Source: Auanema rhodensis (Eukaryota > Nematoda > Chromadorea > Rhabditida > Rhabditidae). Taken from it: 64,000 nucleotides of DNA. Positions within the stretch are counted from its first letter, which is position 1, and every line of letters starts with the position of its first letter. The notes under the pieces are model-generated. The model worked only from the letters and a program-made list of their open reading frames with translations, made no database searches and had not been told where the DNA came from. Position numbers and translations under genes: made by a program. Positions 52,466 to 64,000 of the stretch are shown here, piece by piece. Location: the NCBI GenBank assembly GCA_964057225.1, contig OZ059899.1:1054001-1118000 (forward strand), in the 5' to 3' direction.

Positions 52466-53750
52466 TCGAGGATATAAGTGTGAACTTATATCAGTTGATA
52501 TCTCGGTGCTTTTTTAAGCTAGCGCAAATCTGATAACACAGATCGACGCAGCTCAAAAATCCGCATCGAATGCACTATACTACATTGAGAAACGCTTAAT
52601 ACAAAAATTAGTTATGATCGTTTGAAAAATGATGCATTAGTGTATGTTAAGTTTCCATGTACACTCAACATTGCTTCCAAAAACATTTTGACAAAAATTT
52701 TTTCGAAAAGTTTCAAAATAATTTAGCAAAAAGTAGATGTTTTTAGATTCTGTTTTTCAAGGCAAAGACGATGGACAATGTTATTCAACGAAAAAAATAA
52801 TTCTTCAGGGTGAAAATCGAGGATATAAGTGTGAACTTATATCAGTTGATATCTCGGTGCTTTTTTAAGCTAGCGCAAATCTGATAACACAGATCGACGC
52901 AGCTTAAAAATCCGCGTCGAATGCACTATACTACATTGAGAAACGCTTAATACAAAAATTAGTTATGATCGTTTGAAAAATGATGCATTAGTGTATGTTG
53001 AGTTTCCATGTACACTCAACATTGCTTCCAAAAACATTTTGACAAAAATTTTTTCGAAAAATTTCAAAATAATTTAGCGAAAAGTAGATGTTTTTAGATT
53101 CCGTTTTTCAAGGCAAAGACGATGGACAATGTTATTCAACGAAAAAATTAATTCTTCAGGGTGAAAATCGAGGATATAAGTGTGAACTTATATCAGTTGA
53201 TATCTCGGTGCATTTTTAAGCTAGCGCAAATCTGATAACACAGATCGACGCAGCTCAAAAATCCGCATCGAATGCACTATACTACATTGAGAAACGCTTA
53301 ATACAAAAATTAGTTATGATCGTTTGAAAAATGATGCATTAGTGTATGTTGAGTTTCCATGTACACTCAACATTGCTTCCAAAAACATTTTGACAAAAAT
53401 TTTTTCGAAAAATTTCAAAATAATTTAGCAAAAAGTAGATGTTTTTAGATTCCGTTTTTCAAAGCAAAGACGATGGACAATGTTATTCAACGAAAAAAAT
53501 AATTCTTCAGGGTGAAAATCGAGGATATAAGTGTGAACTTATATCAGTTGATATCTCGGTGCATTTTTAAGCTAGCGCAAATCTGATAACACAGATCGAC
53601 GCAGCTCAAAAATCCGCATTGAAAGCACTATACTACATTAAGAAACGCTTAATACAAAAATTAGTTATGATCGTTTGAAAAATGATGCATTAGTGTATGT
53701 TGAGTTTCCATGTACACTCAACATTGCTTCCAAAAACATTTTGACAAAAA

Positions 53751-56700
53751 TTTTTTCGAAAAATTTCAAGATAATTTAGCGAAAAGTAGATGTTTTTAGC
53801 TTCCGTTTTTCAAGGCAAAGACGATGGACAATGTTATTCAACGAAAAAATTAATTCTTCAGGGTGAAAATCGAGGATATAAGTGTGAACTTATATCAGTT
53901 GATATCTCGGTGCATTTTTAAGCTAGCGCAAATCTGATAACACAGATCGACGCAGCTCAAAAATCCGCATTGAATGCACTATACTACATTGAGAAACGCT
54001 AAATACAAAAATTAGTTATGATCGTTTGAAAAATGATGCATTAGTGTATGTTGAGTTTCCATGTACACTCAACATTGCTTCCAAAAACATTTTGACAAAA
54101 ATTTTTTCGAAAAATTTCAAAATAATTTAGCAAAAAGTAGATGTTTTTAGATTCTGTTTTTCAAGGCAAAGACGATGGACAATGTTATTCAACAAAAAAA
54201 ATAATACTTCAGGGTGAAAATCGAGGATATAAGTGTGAACTTATATCAGTTGATATCTCGGTGCTTTTTTAAGCTAGCGCAAATCTGATAACACAGATCG
54301 ACGCAACTTAAAAATCCGCATCGAATGCACTATACTACATTTAGAAACGCTTAATACAAAAATTAGTTATGATCGTTTGAAAAATGATGCATTAGTGTAT
54401 GTTGAGTTTCCATGTACACTCAACATTGCTTCCAAAAACATTTTGACAAAAATTTTTTCGAAAAATTTCAAAATAATTTAGCGAAAAGTAGATGTTTTTA
54501 GATTCCGTTTTTCAAGGCAAAGACGATGGACAATGTTATTCAACGAAAAAATTAATTCTTCAGGGTGAAAATCGAGGATATAAGTGTGAACTTATATCAG
54601 TTGATATCTCGGTGCATTTTTAAGCTAGCGCAAATTTGATAACACAGATCGACGCAGCTCAAAAATCCGCATCGAATGCACTATACTACATTGAGAAACG
54701 CTTAATACAAAAATTAGTTATGATCGTTTGAAAAATGATGCATTAGTGTATGTTGAGTTTCCATGTACACTCAACATTGCTTCCAAAAACATTTTGACAA
54801 AAATTTTTTCGAAAAATTTCAAAATAATTTAGCGAAAAGTAGATGTTTTTAGATTCCGTTTTTCAAGGCAAAGACGATGGACAATGTTATTCAACGAAAA
54901 AATTAATTCTTCAGGGTGAAAATCGAGGATATAAGTGTGAACTTATATCAGTTGATATCTCGGTGCATTTTTAAGCTAGCGCAAATTTGATAACACAGAT
55001 CGACGCAGCTCAAAAATCCGCATCGAATGCACTATACTACATTGAGAAACGCTTAATACAAAAATTAGTTATGATCTTTTGAAAAATGATGCATTAGTGT
55101 ATGTTGAGTTTCCATGTACACTCAACATTGCTTCCAAAAACATTTTGACAAAAAGTTTTTCGAAAAATTTCAAAATAATTTAGCAAAAAGTAGATGTTTT
55201 TAGATTCCGTTTTTCAAAGCAAAGACGATGGACAATGTTATTCAACGAAAAAAATAATTCTTCAGGGTGAAAATCGAGGATATAAGTGTGAATTTATATC
55301 AGTTGATATCTCGGTGCATTTTTAAGCTAGCGCAAATTTGATAACACAGATCGACGCAGCTCAAAAATCCGCATTGAATGCACTATACTACATTGAGAAA
55401 CGCTCAATACAAAAATTAGTTATGATCGTTTGAAAAATGATGCATTAGTGTATGTTGAGTTTCCATGTACACTCAACATTGCTTCCAAAAACATTTTGAC
55501 AAAAATTTTTTCGAAAAATTTAAAAATAATTTAGCAAAAAGTAGATGTTTTTAGATTCCTTTTTTCAAGGCGAAGACGATGGACAATGTTATTCAACGAA
55601 AAAAATAATTCTTCAGGGTGAAAATCGAGGATATAAGTGTGAACTTATATCAGTTGATATCTCGGTGCATTTTTAAGCTAGCGCAAATCTGATAACACAG
55701 ATCGACGCAGCTCAAAAATCCGCATCGAATGCACTATACTACATTGAGAAACGCTTAATACAAAAATTAGTTATGATTGTTTGAAAAATGATGCATTAGT
55801 GTATGTTGAGTTTCCATGTACACTCAACATTGCTTCCAAAAACATTTTGACAAAAATTTTTTCGAAAAATTTCAAGATAATTTAGCGAAAAGTAGATGTT
55901 TTTAGCTTCCGTTTTTCAAGGCAAAGACGATGGACAATGTTATTCAACGAAAAAATTAATTCTTCAGGGTGAAAATCGAGGATATAAGTGTGAACTTATA
56001 TCAGTTGATATCTCGGTGCATTTTTAAGCTAGCGCAAATCTGATAACACAGATCGACGCAGCTCAAAAATCCGCATTGAATGCACTATACTACATTGAGA
56101 AACGCTAAATACAAAAATTAGTTATGATCGTTTGAAAAATGATGCATTAGTGTATGTTGAGTTTCCATGTACACTCAACATTGCTTCCAAAAACATTTTG
56201 ACAAAAATTTTTTCGAAAAATTTCAAAATAATTTAGCAAAAAGTAGATGTTTTTAGATTCTGTTTTTCAAGGCAAAGACGATGGACAATGTTATTCAACA
56301 AAAAAAATAATACTTCAGGGTGAAAATCGAGGATATAAGTGTGAACTTATATCAGTTGATATCTCGGTGCTTTTTTAAGCTAGCGCAAATCTGATAACAC
56401 AGATCGACGCAACTTAAAAATCCGCATCGAATGCACTATACTACATTTAGAAACGCTTAATACAAAAATTAGTTATGATCGTTTGAAAAATGATGCATTA
56501 GTGTATGTTGAGTTTCCATGTACACTCAACATTGCTTCCAAAAACATTTTGACAAAAATTTTTTCGAAAAATTTCAAAATAATTTAGCGAAAAGTAGATG
56601 TTTTTAGATTCCGTTTTTCAAGGCAAAGACGATGGACAATGTTATTCAACGAAAAAATTAATTCTTCAGGGTGAAAATCGAGGATATAAGTGTGAACTTA

Positions 56701-57611
56701 TATCAGTTGATATCTCGGTGCATTTTTAAGCTAGCGCAAATTTGATAACACAGATCGACGCAGCTCAAAAATCCGCATCGAATGCACTATACTACATTGA
56801 GAAACGCTTAATACAAAAATTAGTTATGATCGTTTGAAAAATGATGCATTAGTGTATGTTGAGTTTCCATGTACACTCAACATTGCTTCCAAAAACATTT
56901 TGACAAAAATTTTTTCGAAAAATTTCAAAATAATTTAGCAAAAAGTAGATGTTTTTAGATTCCGTTTTTCAAAGCAAAGACGATGGACAATGTTATTCAA
57001 CGAAAAAAATAATTCTTCAGGGTGAAAATCGAGGATATAAGTGTGAATTTATATCAGTTGATATCTCGGTGCATTTTTAAGCTAGCGCAAATTTGATAAC
57101 ACAGATCGACGCAGCTCAAAAATCCGCATTGAATGCACTATACTACATTGAGAAACGCTCAATACAAAAATTAGTTATGATCGTTTGAAAAATGATGCAT
57201 TAGTGTATGTTGAGTTTCCATGTACACTCAACATTGCTTCCAAAAACATTTTGACAAAAATTTTTTCGAAAAATTTAAAAATAATTTAGCAAAAAGTAGA
57301 TGTTTTTAGATTCCTTTTTTCAAGGCGAAGACGATGGACAATGTTATTCAACGAAAAAAATAATTCTTCAGGGTGAAAATCGAGGATATAAGTGTGAACT
57401 TATATCAGTTGATATCTCGGTGCATTTTTAAGCTAGCGCAAATCTGATAACACAGATCGACGCAGCTTAAAAATCCGCATCGAATGCACTATACTACATT
57501 GAGAAACGCTGAATACAAAAATTAGTTATGATCGTTTGAAAAATGATGCATTAGTGTATGTTGAGTTTCCATGTACACTCAACATTGCTTCCAAAAACAT
57601 TTTGACAAAAA
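53751..57611 (+). repeat. Pentamer second and third copies, the second expanded to six
   Basis: The order AGCTTCC/GCTAAATAC, P, S, CAAAGC, GCGAAG occurs at 53751-55856 and 55857-57611. In the first of these the S monomer is present twice (54453-54803 and 54804-55154), giving 2106 instead of 1755 bp. CAAAGC sites at 53460, 55215 and 56970 are 1755 bp apart. The S duplicate has a private GATCTTTTG near 55076. The same order, with R in place of AGCTTCC, is at 46378. Confidence 0.85.
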
Positions 57612-59717
57612 TTTTTTCGAAAAATTTCAAAATAATTTAGCGAAAAGTAGATGTTTTTAGATTCCGTTTTTCAAGGCAAAGACGATGGACAATGTTATTC
57701 AACGAAAAAAATAATTCTTCAGGGTGAAAATCGAGGATATAAGTGTGAACTTATATCAGTTGATATCTCGGTGCTTTTTTAAGCTAGCGCAAATCTGATA
57801 ACACAGATCGACGCAGCTCAAAAATCCGCATCGAATGCACTATACTACATTGAGAAACGCTTAATACAAAAATTAGTTATGATTGTTTGAAAAATGATGC
57901 ATTAGTGTATGTTGAGTTTCCATGTACACTCAACATTGCTTCCAAAAACATTTTGACAAAAATTTTTTCGAAAAATTTCAAGATAATTTAGCGAAAAGTA
58001 GATGTTTTTAGATTTCGTTTTTCAAGGCAAAGACGATGGACAATGTTATTCAACGAAAAAATTAATTCTTCAGGGTGAAAATCGAGGATATAAGTGTGAA
58101 CTTATATCAGTTGATATCTCGGTGCTTTTTTAAGCTAGCGCAAATCTGATAACACAGATCGACGCAGCTCAAAAATCCGCATCGAATGCACTATACTACA
58201 TTGAGAAACGCTTAATACAAAAATTAGTTATGATCGTTTGAAAAATGATGCATTAGTGTATGTTGAGTTTCCATGTACACTCAACATTGCTTCCAAAAAC
58301 ATTTTGACAAAAATTTTTTCGAAAAATTTCAAGATAATTTAGCGAAAAGTAGATGTTTTTAGATTTCGTTTTTCAAGGCAAAGACGATGGACAATGTTAT
58401 TCAACGAAAAAATTAATTCTTCAGGGTGAAAATCGAGGATATAAGTGTGAACTTATATCAGTTGATATCTCGGTGCTTTTTTAAGCTAGCGCAAATCTGA
58501 TAACACAGATCGACGCAGCTCAAAAATCCGCATCGAATGCACTATACTACATTGAGAAACGCTTAATACAAAAATTAGTTATGATCGTTTGAAAAATGAT
58601 GCATTAGTGTATGTTGAGTTTCCATGTACACTCAACATTGCTTCCAAAAACATTTTGACAAAAATTTTTTCGAAAAGTTTCAAAATAATTTAGCAAAAAG
58701 TAGATGTTTTTAGATTCTGTTTTTCAAGGCAAAGACGATGGACAATGTTATTCAACGAAAAAAATAATTCTTCAGGGTGAAAATCGAGGATATAAGTGTG
58801 AACTTATATCAGTTGATATCTCGGTGCTTTTTTAAGCTAGCGCAAATCTGATAACACAGATCGACGCAACTTAAAAATCCGCATCGAATGCACTATACTA
58901 CATTTAGAAACGCTTAATACAAAAATTAGTTATGATCGTTTGAAAAATGATGCATTAGTGTATGTTGAGTTTCCATGTACACTCAACATTGCTTCCAAAA
59001 ACATTTTGACAAAAATGTTTTCGAAAAATTTCAAAATAATTTAGCGAAAAGTAGATGTTTTTAGATTCCGTTTTTCAAGGCAAAGACGATGGACAATGTT
59101 ATTCAACGAAAAAATTAATTCTTCAGGGTGAAAATCGAGGATATAAGTGTGAACTTATATCAGTTGATATCTCGGTGCATTTTTAAGCTAGCGCAAATTT
59201 GATAACACAGATCGACGCAGCTCAAAAATCCGCATCGAATGCACTATACTACATTGAAAAACGCTTAATACAAAAATTAGTTATGATCGTTTGAAAAATG
59301 ATGCATTAGTGTATGTTGAGTTTCCATGTACACTCAACATTGCTTCCAAAAACATTTTGACAAAAATTTTTTCGAAAAATTTCAAGATAATTTAGCGAAA
59401 AGTAGATGTTTTTAGATTCCGTTTTTCAAGGCAAAGACGATGGACAATGTTATTCAACGGAAAAAATAATACTTCAGGGTGAAAATCGAGGATATAAGTG
59501 TGAACTTATATCAGTTGATATCTCGGTGCTTTTTTAAGCTAGCGCAAATCTGATAACACAGATCGACGCAGCTTAAAAATCCGCATCGAATGCACTATAC
59601 TACATTGAGAAACGCTTAATACACAAATTAGTTATGATCGTTTGAAAAATGATGCATTATTGTATGTTGAGTTTCCATGTACACTCAACATTGCTTCCAA
59701 AAACATTTTGACAAAAA
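57612..59717 (+). repeat. Six monomers: partial third copy of the 3.5-kb block
   Basis: The CTTTTTT monomer, two TTTCG monomers (both without the extra A) and an AAAAGTTTC monomer parallel the series at 48133, but the AGAG monomer is missing. The fourth monomer (58665-59015) is a chimera. The sixth has CAACGGAAAA (about 59458) and CACAAATT. Copies lacking the extra A probably represent the state before that insertion. Confidence 0.75.
58665..59015 (+). repeat. Chimeric monomer
   Basis: The first part (AAAAGTTTC, GCAAAAAG, TTCTG, CAACGAAAAAAATAATTC) matches the monomers at 49539 and 52698. The last part (CAACTTAAA, GCATCG, CATTTAG) matches P monomers. The switch lies between about 58775 and 58866. 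This is the expected product of gene conversion or an unequal exchange inside a monomer. Confidence 0.75.
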
Positions 59718-62700
59718 TTTTTTCGAAAAATTTCAAAATAATTTAGCAAAAAGTAGATGTTTTTAGATTCCTTTTCTTAAGGCAAAGACGATGGACAATG
59801 TGATTCGACGAAAAAATTAATTCTTCAGGGTGAAAATCGAGGATATAAGTGTGAACTTATATCAGTTGATATCTCGGTGCATTTTTAAGCTAGCGCAAAT
59901 CTGATAACACAGATCGACGCAGCTTAAAAATCCGCATCGAATGCACTATACTACATTGAGAAACGCTTAATACAAAAATTAGTTATGATCGTTTGAAAAA
60001 TGATGCATTAGTGTATGTTGAGTTTCCATGTACACTCAACATTGCTTCCAAAAACATTTTGACAAAAATTTTTTCGAAAAATTTCAAAATAATTTAGCAA
60101 AAAGTAGATGTTTTTAGATTCTGTTTTTCAAGGCAAAGACGATGGACAATGTTATTCAACGAAAAAAATAATACTTCAGGGTGAAAATCGAGGATATAAG
60201 TGTGAACTTATATCAGTTGATATCTCGGTGCTTTTTTAAGCTAGCGCAAATCTGATAACACAGATCGACGCAACTTAAAAATCCGCATCGAATGCACTAT
60301 ACTACATTTAGAAACGCTTAATACAAAAATTAGTTATGATCGTTTGAAAAATGATGCATTAGTGTATGTTGAGTTTCCATGTACACTCAACATTGCTTCC
60401 AAAAACATTTTGACAAAAATTTTTTCGAAAAATTTCAAAATAATTTAGCGAAAAGTAGATGTTTTTAGATTCCGTTTTTCAAGGCAAAGACGATGGACAA
60501 TGTTATTCAACGAAAAAATTAATTCTTCAGGGTGAAAATCGAGGATATAAGTGTGAACTTATATCAGTTGATATCTCGGTGCATTTTTAAGCTAGCGCAA
60601 ATTTGATAACACAGATCGACGCAGCTCAAAAATCCGCATCGAATGCACTATACTACATTGAAAAACGCTTAATACAAAAATTAGTTATGATCGTTTGAAA
60701 AATGATGCATTAGTGTATGTTGAGTTTCCATGTACACTCAACATTGCTTCCAAAAACATTTTGACAAAAATTTTTTCGAAAAATTTCAAGATAATTTAGC
60801 GAAAAGTAGATGTTTTTAGATTCCGTTTTTCAAGGCAAAGACGATGGACAATGTTATTCAACGAAAAAAATAATACTTCAGGGTGAAAATCGAGGATATA
60901 AGTGTGAACTTATATCAGTTGATATCTCGGTGCTTTTTTAAGCTAGCGCAAATCTGATAACACAGATCGACGCAACTTAAAAATCCGCATCGAATGCACT
61001 ATACTACATTTAGAAACGCTTAATACAAAAATTAGTTATGATCGTTTGAAAAATGATGCATTAGTGTATGTTGAGTTTCCATGTACACTCAACATTGCTT
61101 CCAAAAACATTTTGACAAAAATTTTTTCGAAAAATTTCAAAATAATTTAGCGAAAAGTAGATGTTTTTAGATTTCGTTTTTCAAGGCGAAGACGATGGAC
61201 AATGTTATTCAACGAAAAAATTAATTCTTCAGGGTGAAAATCGAGGATATAAGTGTGAACTTATATCAGTTGATATCTCGGTGCATTTTTAAGCTAGCGC
61301 AAATTTGATAACACAGATCGACGCAGCTCAAAAATCCGCATCGAATGCACTATACTACATTGAAAAACGCTTAATACAAAAATTAGTTATGATCGTTTGA
61401 AAAATGATGCATTAGTGTATGTTGAGTTTCCATGTACACTCAACATTGCTTCCAAAAACATTTTGACAAAAATTTTTTCGAAAAATTTCAAAATAATTTA
61501 GCAAAAAGTAGATGTTTTTAGATTCCTTTTCTTAAGGCAAAGACGATGGACAATGTGATTCGACGAAAAAATTAATTCTTCAGGGTGAAAATCGAGGATA
61601 TAAGTGTGAACTTATATCAGTTGATATCTCGGTGCATTTTTAAGCTAGCGCAAATCTGATAACACAGATCGACGCAGCTTAAAAATCCGCATCGAATGCA
61701 CTATACTACATTGAGAAACGCTTAATACAAAAATTAGTTATGATCGTTTGAAAAATGATGCATTAGTGTATGTTGAGTTTCCATGTACACTCAACATTGC
61801 TTCCAAAAACATTTTGACAAAAATTTTTTCGAAAAATTTCAAAATAATTTAGCAAAAAGTAGATGTTTTTAGATTCTGTTTTTCAAGGCAAAGACGATGG
61901 ACAATGTTATTCAACGAAAAAAATAATACTTCAGGGTGAAAATCGAGGATATAAGTGTGAACTTATATCAGTTGATATCTCGGTGCTTTTTTAAGCTAGC
62001 GCAAATCTGATAACACAGATCGACGCAACTTAAAAATCCGCATCGAATGCACTATACTACATTTAGAAACGCTTAATACAAAAATTAGTTATGATCGTTT
62101 GAAAAATGATGCATTAGTGTATGTTGAGTTTCCATGTACACTCAACATTGCTTCCAAAAACATTTTGACAAAAATTTTTTCGAAAAATTTCAAAATAATT
62201 TAGCGAAAAGTAGATGTTTTTAGATTCCGTTTTTCAAGGCAAAGACGATGGACAATGTTATTCAACGAAAAAATTAATTCTTCAGGGTGAAAATCGAGGA
62301 TATAAGTGTGAACTTATATCAGTTGATATCTCGGTGCATTTTTAAGCTAGCGCAAATTTGATAACACAGATCGACGCAGCTCAAAAATCCGCATCGAATG
62401 CACTATACTACATTGAAAAACGCTTAATACAAAAATTAGTTATGATCGTTTGAAAAATGATGCATTAGTGTATGTTGAGTTTCCATGTACACTCAACATT
62501 GCTTCCAAAAACATTTTGACAAAAATTTTTTCGAAAAATTTCAAGATAATTTAGCGAAAAGTAGATGTTTTTAGATTCCGTTTTTCAAGGCAAAGACGAT
62601 GGACAATGTTATTCAACGAAAAAAATAATACTTCAGGGTGAAAATCGAGGATATAAGTGTGAACTTATATCAGTTGATATCTCGGTGCTTTTTTAAGCTA

Positions 62701-63227
62701 GCGCAAATCTGATAACACAGATCGACGCAACTTAAAAATCCGCATCGAATGCACTATACTACATTTAGAAACGCTTAATACAAAAATTAGTTATGATCGT
62801 TTGAAAAATGATGCATTAGTGTATGTTGAGTTTCCATGTACACTCAACATTGCTTCCAAAAACATTTTGACAAAAATTTTTTCGAAAAATTTCAAAATAA
62901 TTTAGCGAAAAGTAGATGTTTTTAGATTTCGTTTTTCAAGGCGAAGACGATGGACAATGTTATTCAACGAAAAAATTAATTCTTCAGGGTGAAAATCGAG
63001 GATATAAGTGTGAACTTATATCAGTTGATATCTCGGTGCATTTTTAAGCTAGCGCAAATTTGATAACACAGATCGACGCAGCTCAAAAATCCGCATCGAA
63101 TGCACTATACTACATTGAAAAACGCTTAATACAAAAATTAGTTATGATCGTTTGAAAAATGATGCATTAGTGTATGTTGAGTTTCCATGTACACTCAACA
63201 TTGCTTCCAAAAACATTTTGACAAAAA
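59718..63227 (+). repeat. Pentameric higher-order repeat, 1755 bp x2
   Basis: Five monomers (59718-61472) recur in order as 61473-63227. Markers shared only by these copies are TTCCTTTTCTTAAGG with GTGATTCGACG (about 59770 and 61525) and TTTCGTTTTTCAAGGCGAAG (about 61171 and 62926). CATTGAAAAACG occurs in the third and fifth monomer of each copy. I saw no clear difference between the two, so this duplication is probably among the most recent in the window. Confidence 0.88.
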
Positions 63228-64000
63228 TTTTTTCGAAAAATTTCAAGATAATTTAGCGAAAAGTAGATGTTTTTAGATTCCGTTTTTCAAGGCAAAGACG
63301 ATGGACAATGTTATTCAACGAAAAAATTAATTCTTCAGGGTGAAAATCGAGGATATAAGTGTGAACTTATATCAGTTGATATCTCGGTGCTTTTTTAAGC
63401 TAGCGCAAATCTGATAACACAGATCGACGCAGCTCAAAAATCCGCATCGAATGCACTATACTACATTGAGAAACGCTTAATACAAAAATTAGTTATGATT
63501 GTTTGAAAAATGATGCATTAGTGTATGTTGAGTTTCCATGTACACTCAACATTGCTTCCAAAAACATTTTGACAAAAATTTTTTCGAAAAATTTCAAGAT
63601 AATTTAGCGAAAAGTAGATGTTTTTAGATTCCGTTTTTCAAGGCAAAGACGATGGACAATGTTATTCAACGAAAAAATTAATTCTTCAGGGTGAAAATCG
63701 AGGATATAAGTGTGAACTTATATCAGTTGATATCTCGGTGCTTTTTTAAGCTAGCGCAAATCTGATAACACAGATCGACGCAGCTCAAAAATCCGCATCG
63801 AATGCACTATACTACATTGAGAAACGCTTAATACAAAAATTAGTTATGATCGTTTGAAAAATGATGCATTAGTGTATGTTGAGTTTCCATGTACACTCAA
63901 CATTGCTTCCAAAAACATTTTGACAAAAATTTTTTCGAAAAGTTTCAAAATAATTTAGCAAAAAGTAGATGTTTTTAGATTCTGTTTTTCAAGGCAAAGA
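63228..64000 (+). repeat. Two monomers and a partial one at the right edge
   Basis: Two CTTTTTT monomers are followed by the start of an AAAAGTTTC/TTCTG monomer, the same order as in the 3.5-kb block. The array is cut by the window edge 71 bp into the last monomer. Confidence 0.8.

Larger units (their letters stand above)
48133..53750 (+). repeat. Duplicated 3.5-kb block with one-base length markers
   Basis: Monomers 48133-51643 and 51644-53750 follow the same order: CTTTTTT, AGAGAAAAG (48511 and 52022, 3511 bp apart), TTTCG with an extra A, GCGTCG with AAAAGTTTC, plain, CAAAGC. The first copy has two extra-A monomers, the second only one. The first also has a GTAGCTT monomer (50592) that the second lacks. 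After it, AGCTTCC and P monomers follow in both (50943/51293 and 53751/54102). Copy 1 and copy 2 thus differ by whole-monomer gains or losses. Confidence 0.85.
1..64000 (+). repeat. 351-bp tandem satellite DNA array, entire window
   Basis: The same 351-bp unit repeats head-to-tail from the first base to the last, about 181 unit equivalents, all on one strand. Equivalent sites recur at exact multiples of 351: for example, the ATG at 40 recurs at 1093, 7060, 26716 and, after a 132-bp shift, at 27550. Most monomers differ from one another by a handful of substitutions at the same recurrent positions. No unrelated sequence interrupts the array and no inverted monomer was seen. Both edges lie inside a monomer, so the array continues on each side. 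Arrays like this form centromeric or pericentromeric heterochromatin in eukaryotes. That role is inferred from the arrangement, because no species-specific satellite was recognised. The 351-bp length is close to two nucleosome repeats, which is common for satellites. Confidence 0.98.

Noticed and set aside
1-64000. CRISPR array or other bacterial repeat system
   Set aside because: The repeats are 351 bp and contiguous, with no unique spacers and no associated genes.
1-64000. Transposable element or its tandem remnants
   Set aside because: There is no transposase, reverse transcriptase, terminal repeat or target-site duplication, and no sequence foreign to the monomer anywhere.

Overview
The whole 64 kb window is one tandem satellite DNA array, and it holds no recognisable gene, RNA gene, transposon or single-copy sequence. 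The unit is an AT-rich monomer of 351 bp (32.8% GC counted over bases 1-351), repeated head-to-tail on one strand about 181 times. Both window edges fall inside the array, so the true array is longer than 64 kb. The register is very strict. Apart from three 132-bp internal duplications, I found only three 1-bp insertions and one 1-bp deletion that change monomer length. Such an array points to a eukaryotic centromeric, pericentromeric or other heterochromatic block. CpG is over-represented (14 observed against about 9.4 expected in the first monomer), which argues against heavy germline CpG methylation and fits an invertebrate better than a vertebrate or plant. I cannot name the species or the satellite family.

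Monomers are distinguished by about 18 recurrent diagnostic positions. Tracking these reveals a mosaic of short higher-order repeats (HORs). In order: dimer (about 1.05-2.46 kb), pentamer x2 (1.76-5.27 kb), hexamer-period duplication (5.97-10.18 kb), mixed monomers (10.2-12.3 kb), trimer x5 (12.29-17.55 kb), a linker set (17.55-18.95 kb), a second trimer block (18.96-21.76 kb), mixed (21.76-27.03 kb), a 1536-bp HOR carrying the 132-bp duplication (27.03-30.93 kb), trimer x2 (30.58-32.69 kb), a long loosely ordered zone (32.69-40.41 kb), monomer and dimer duplications (40.41-42.87 kb), trimer x3 (42.87-46.03 kb), then a composite zone (46-59.7 kb) in which pentamers and a 3.5-kb block recur with added or missing monomers, and finally pentamer x2 (59.72-63.23 kb). 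The pattern is what repeated unequal crossover and gene conversion would leave.

Variation within the monomer is uneven. Roughly 95 bp (274-370 in the first monomer) is almost invariant. It contains a perfect 9-bp inverted repeat with a 10-bp spacer, a 12-bp palindrome and phased A/T tracts. The recurrent polymorphisms all lie in the other about 255 bp. This block is the best candidate for a functional element, such as a protein-binding or nucleosome-positioning site. A 79-codon reading frame is open in 39 monomers, but most monomers carry a stop in it, and I do not regard it as a gene.
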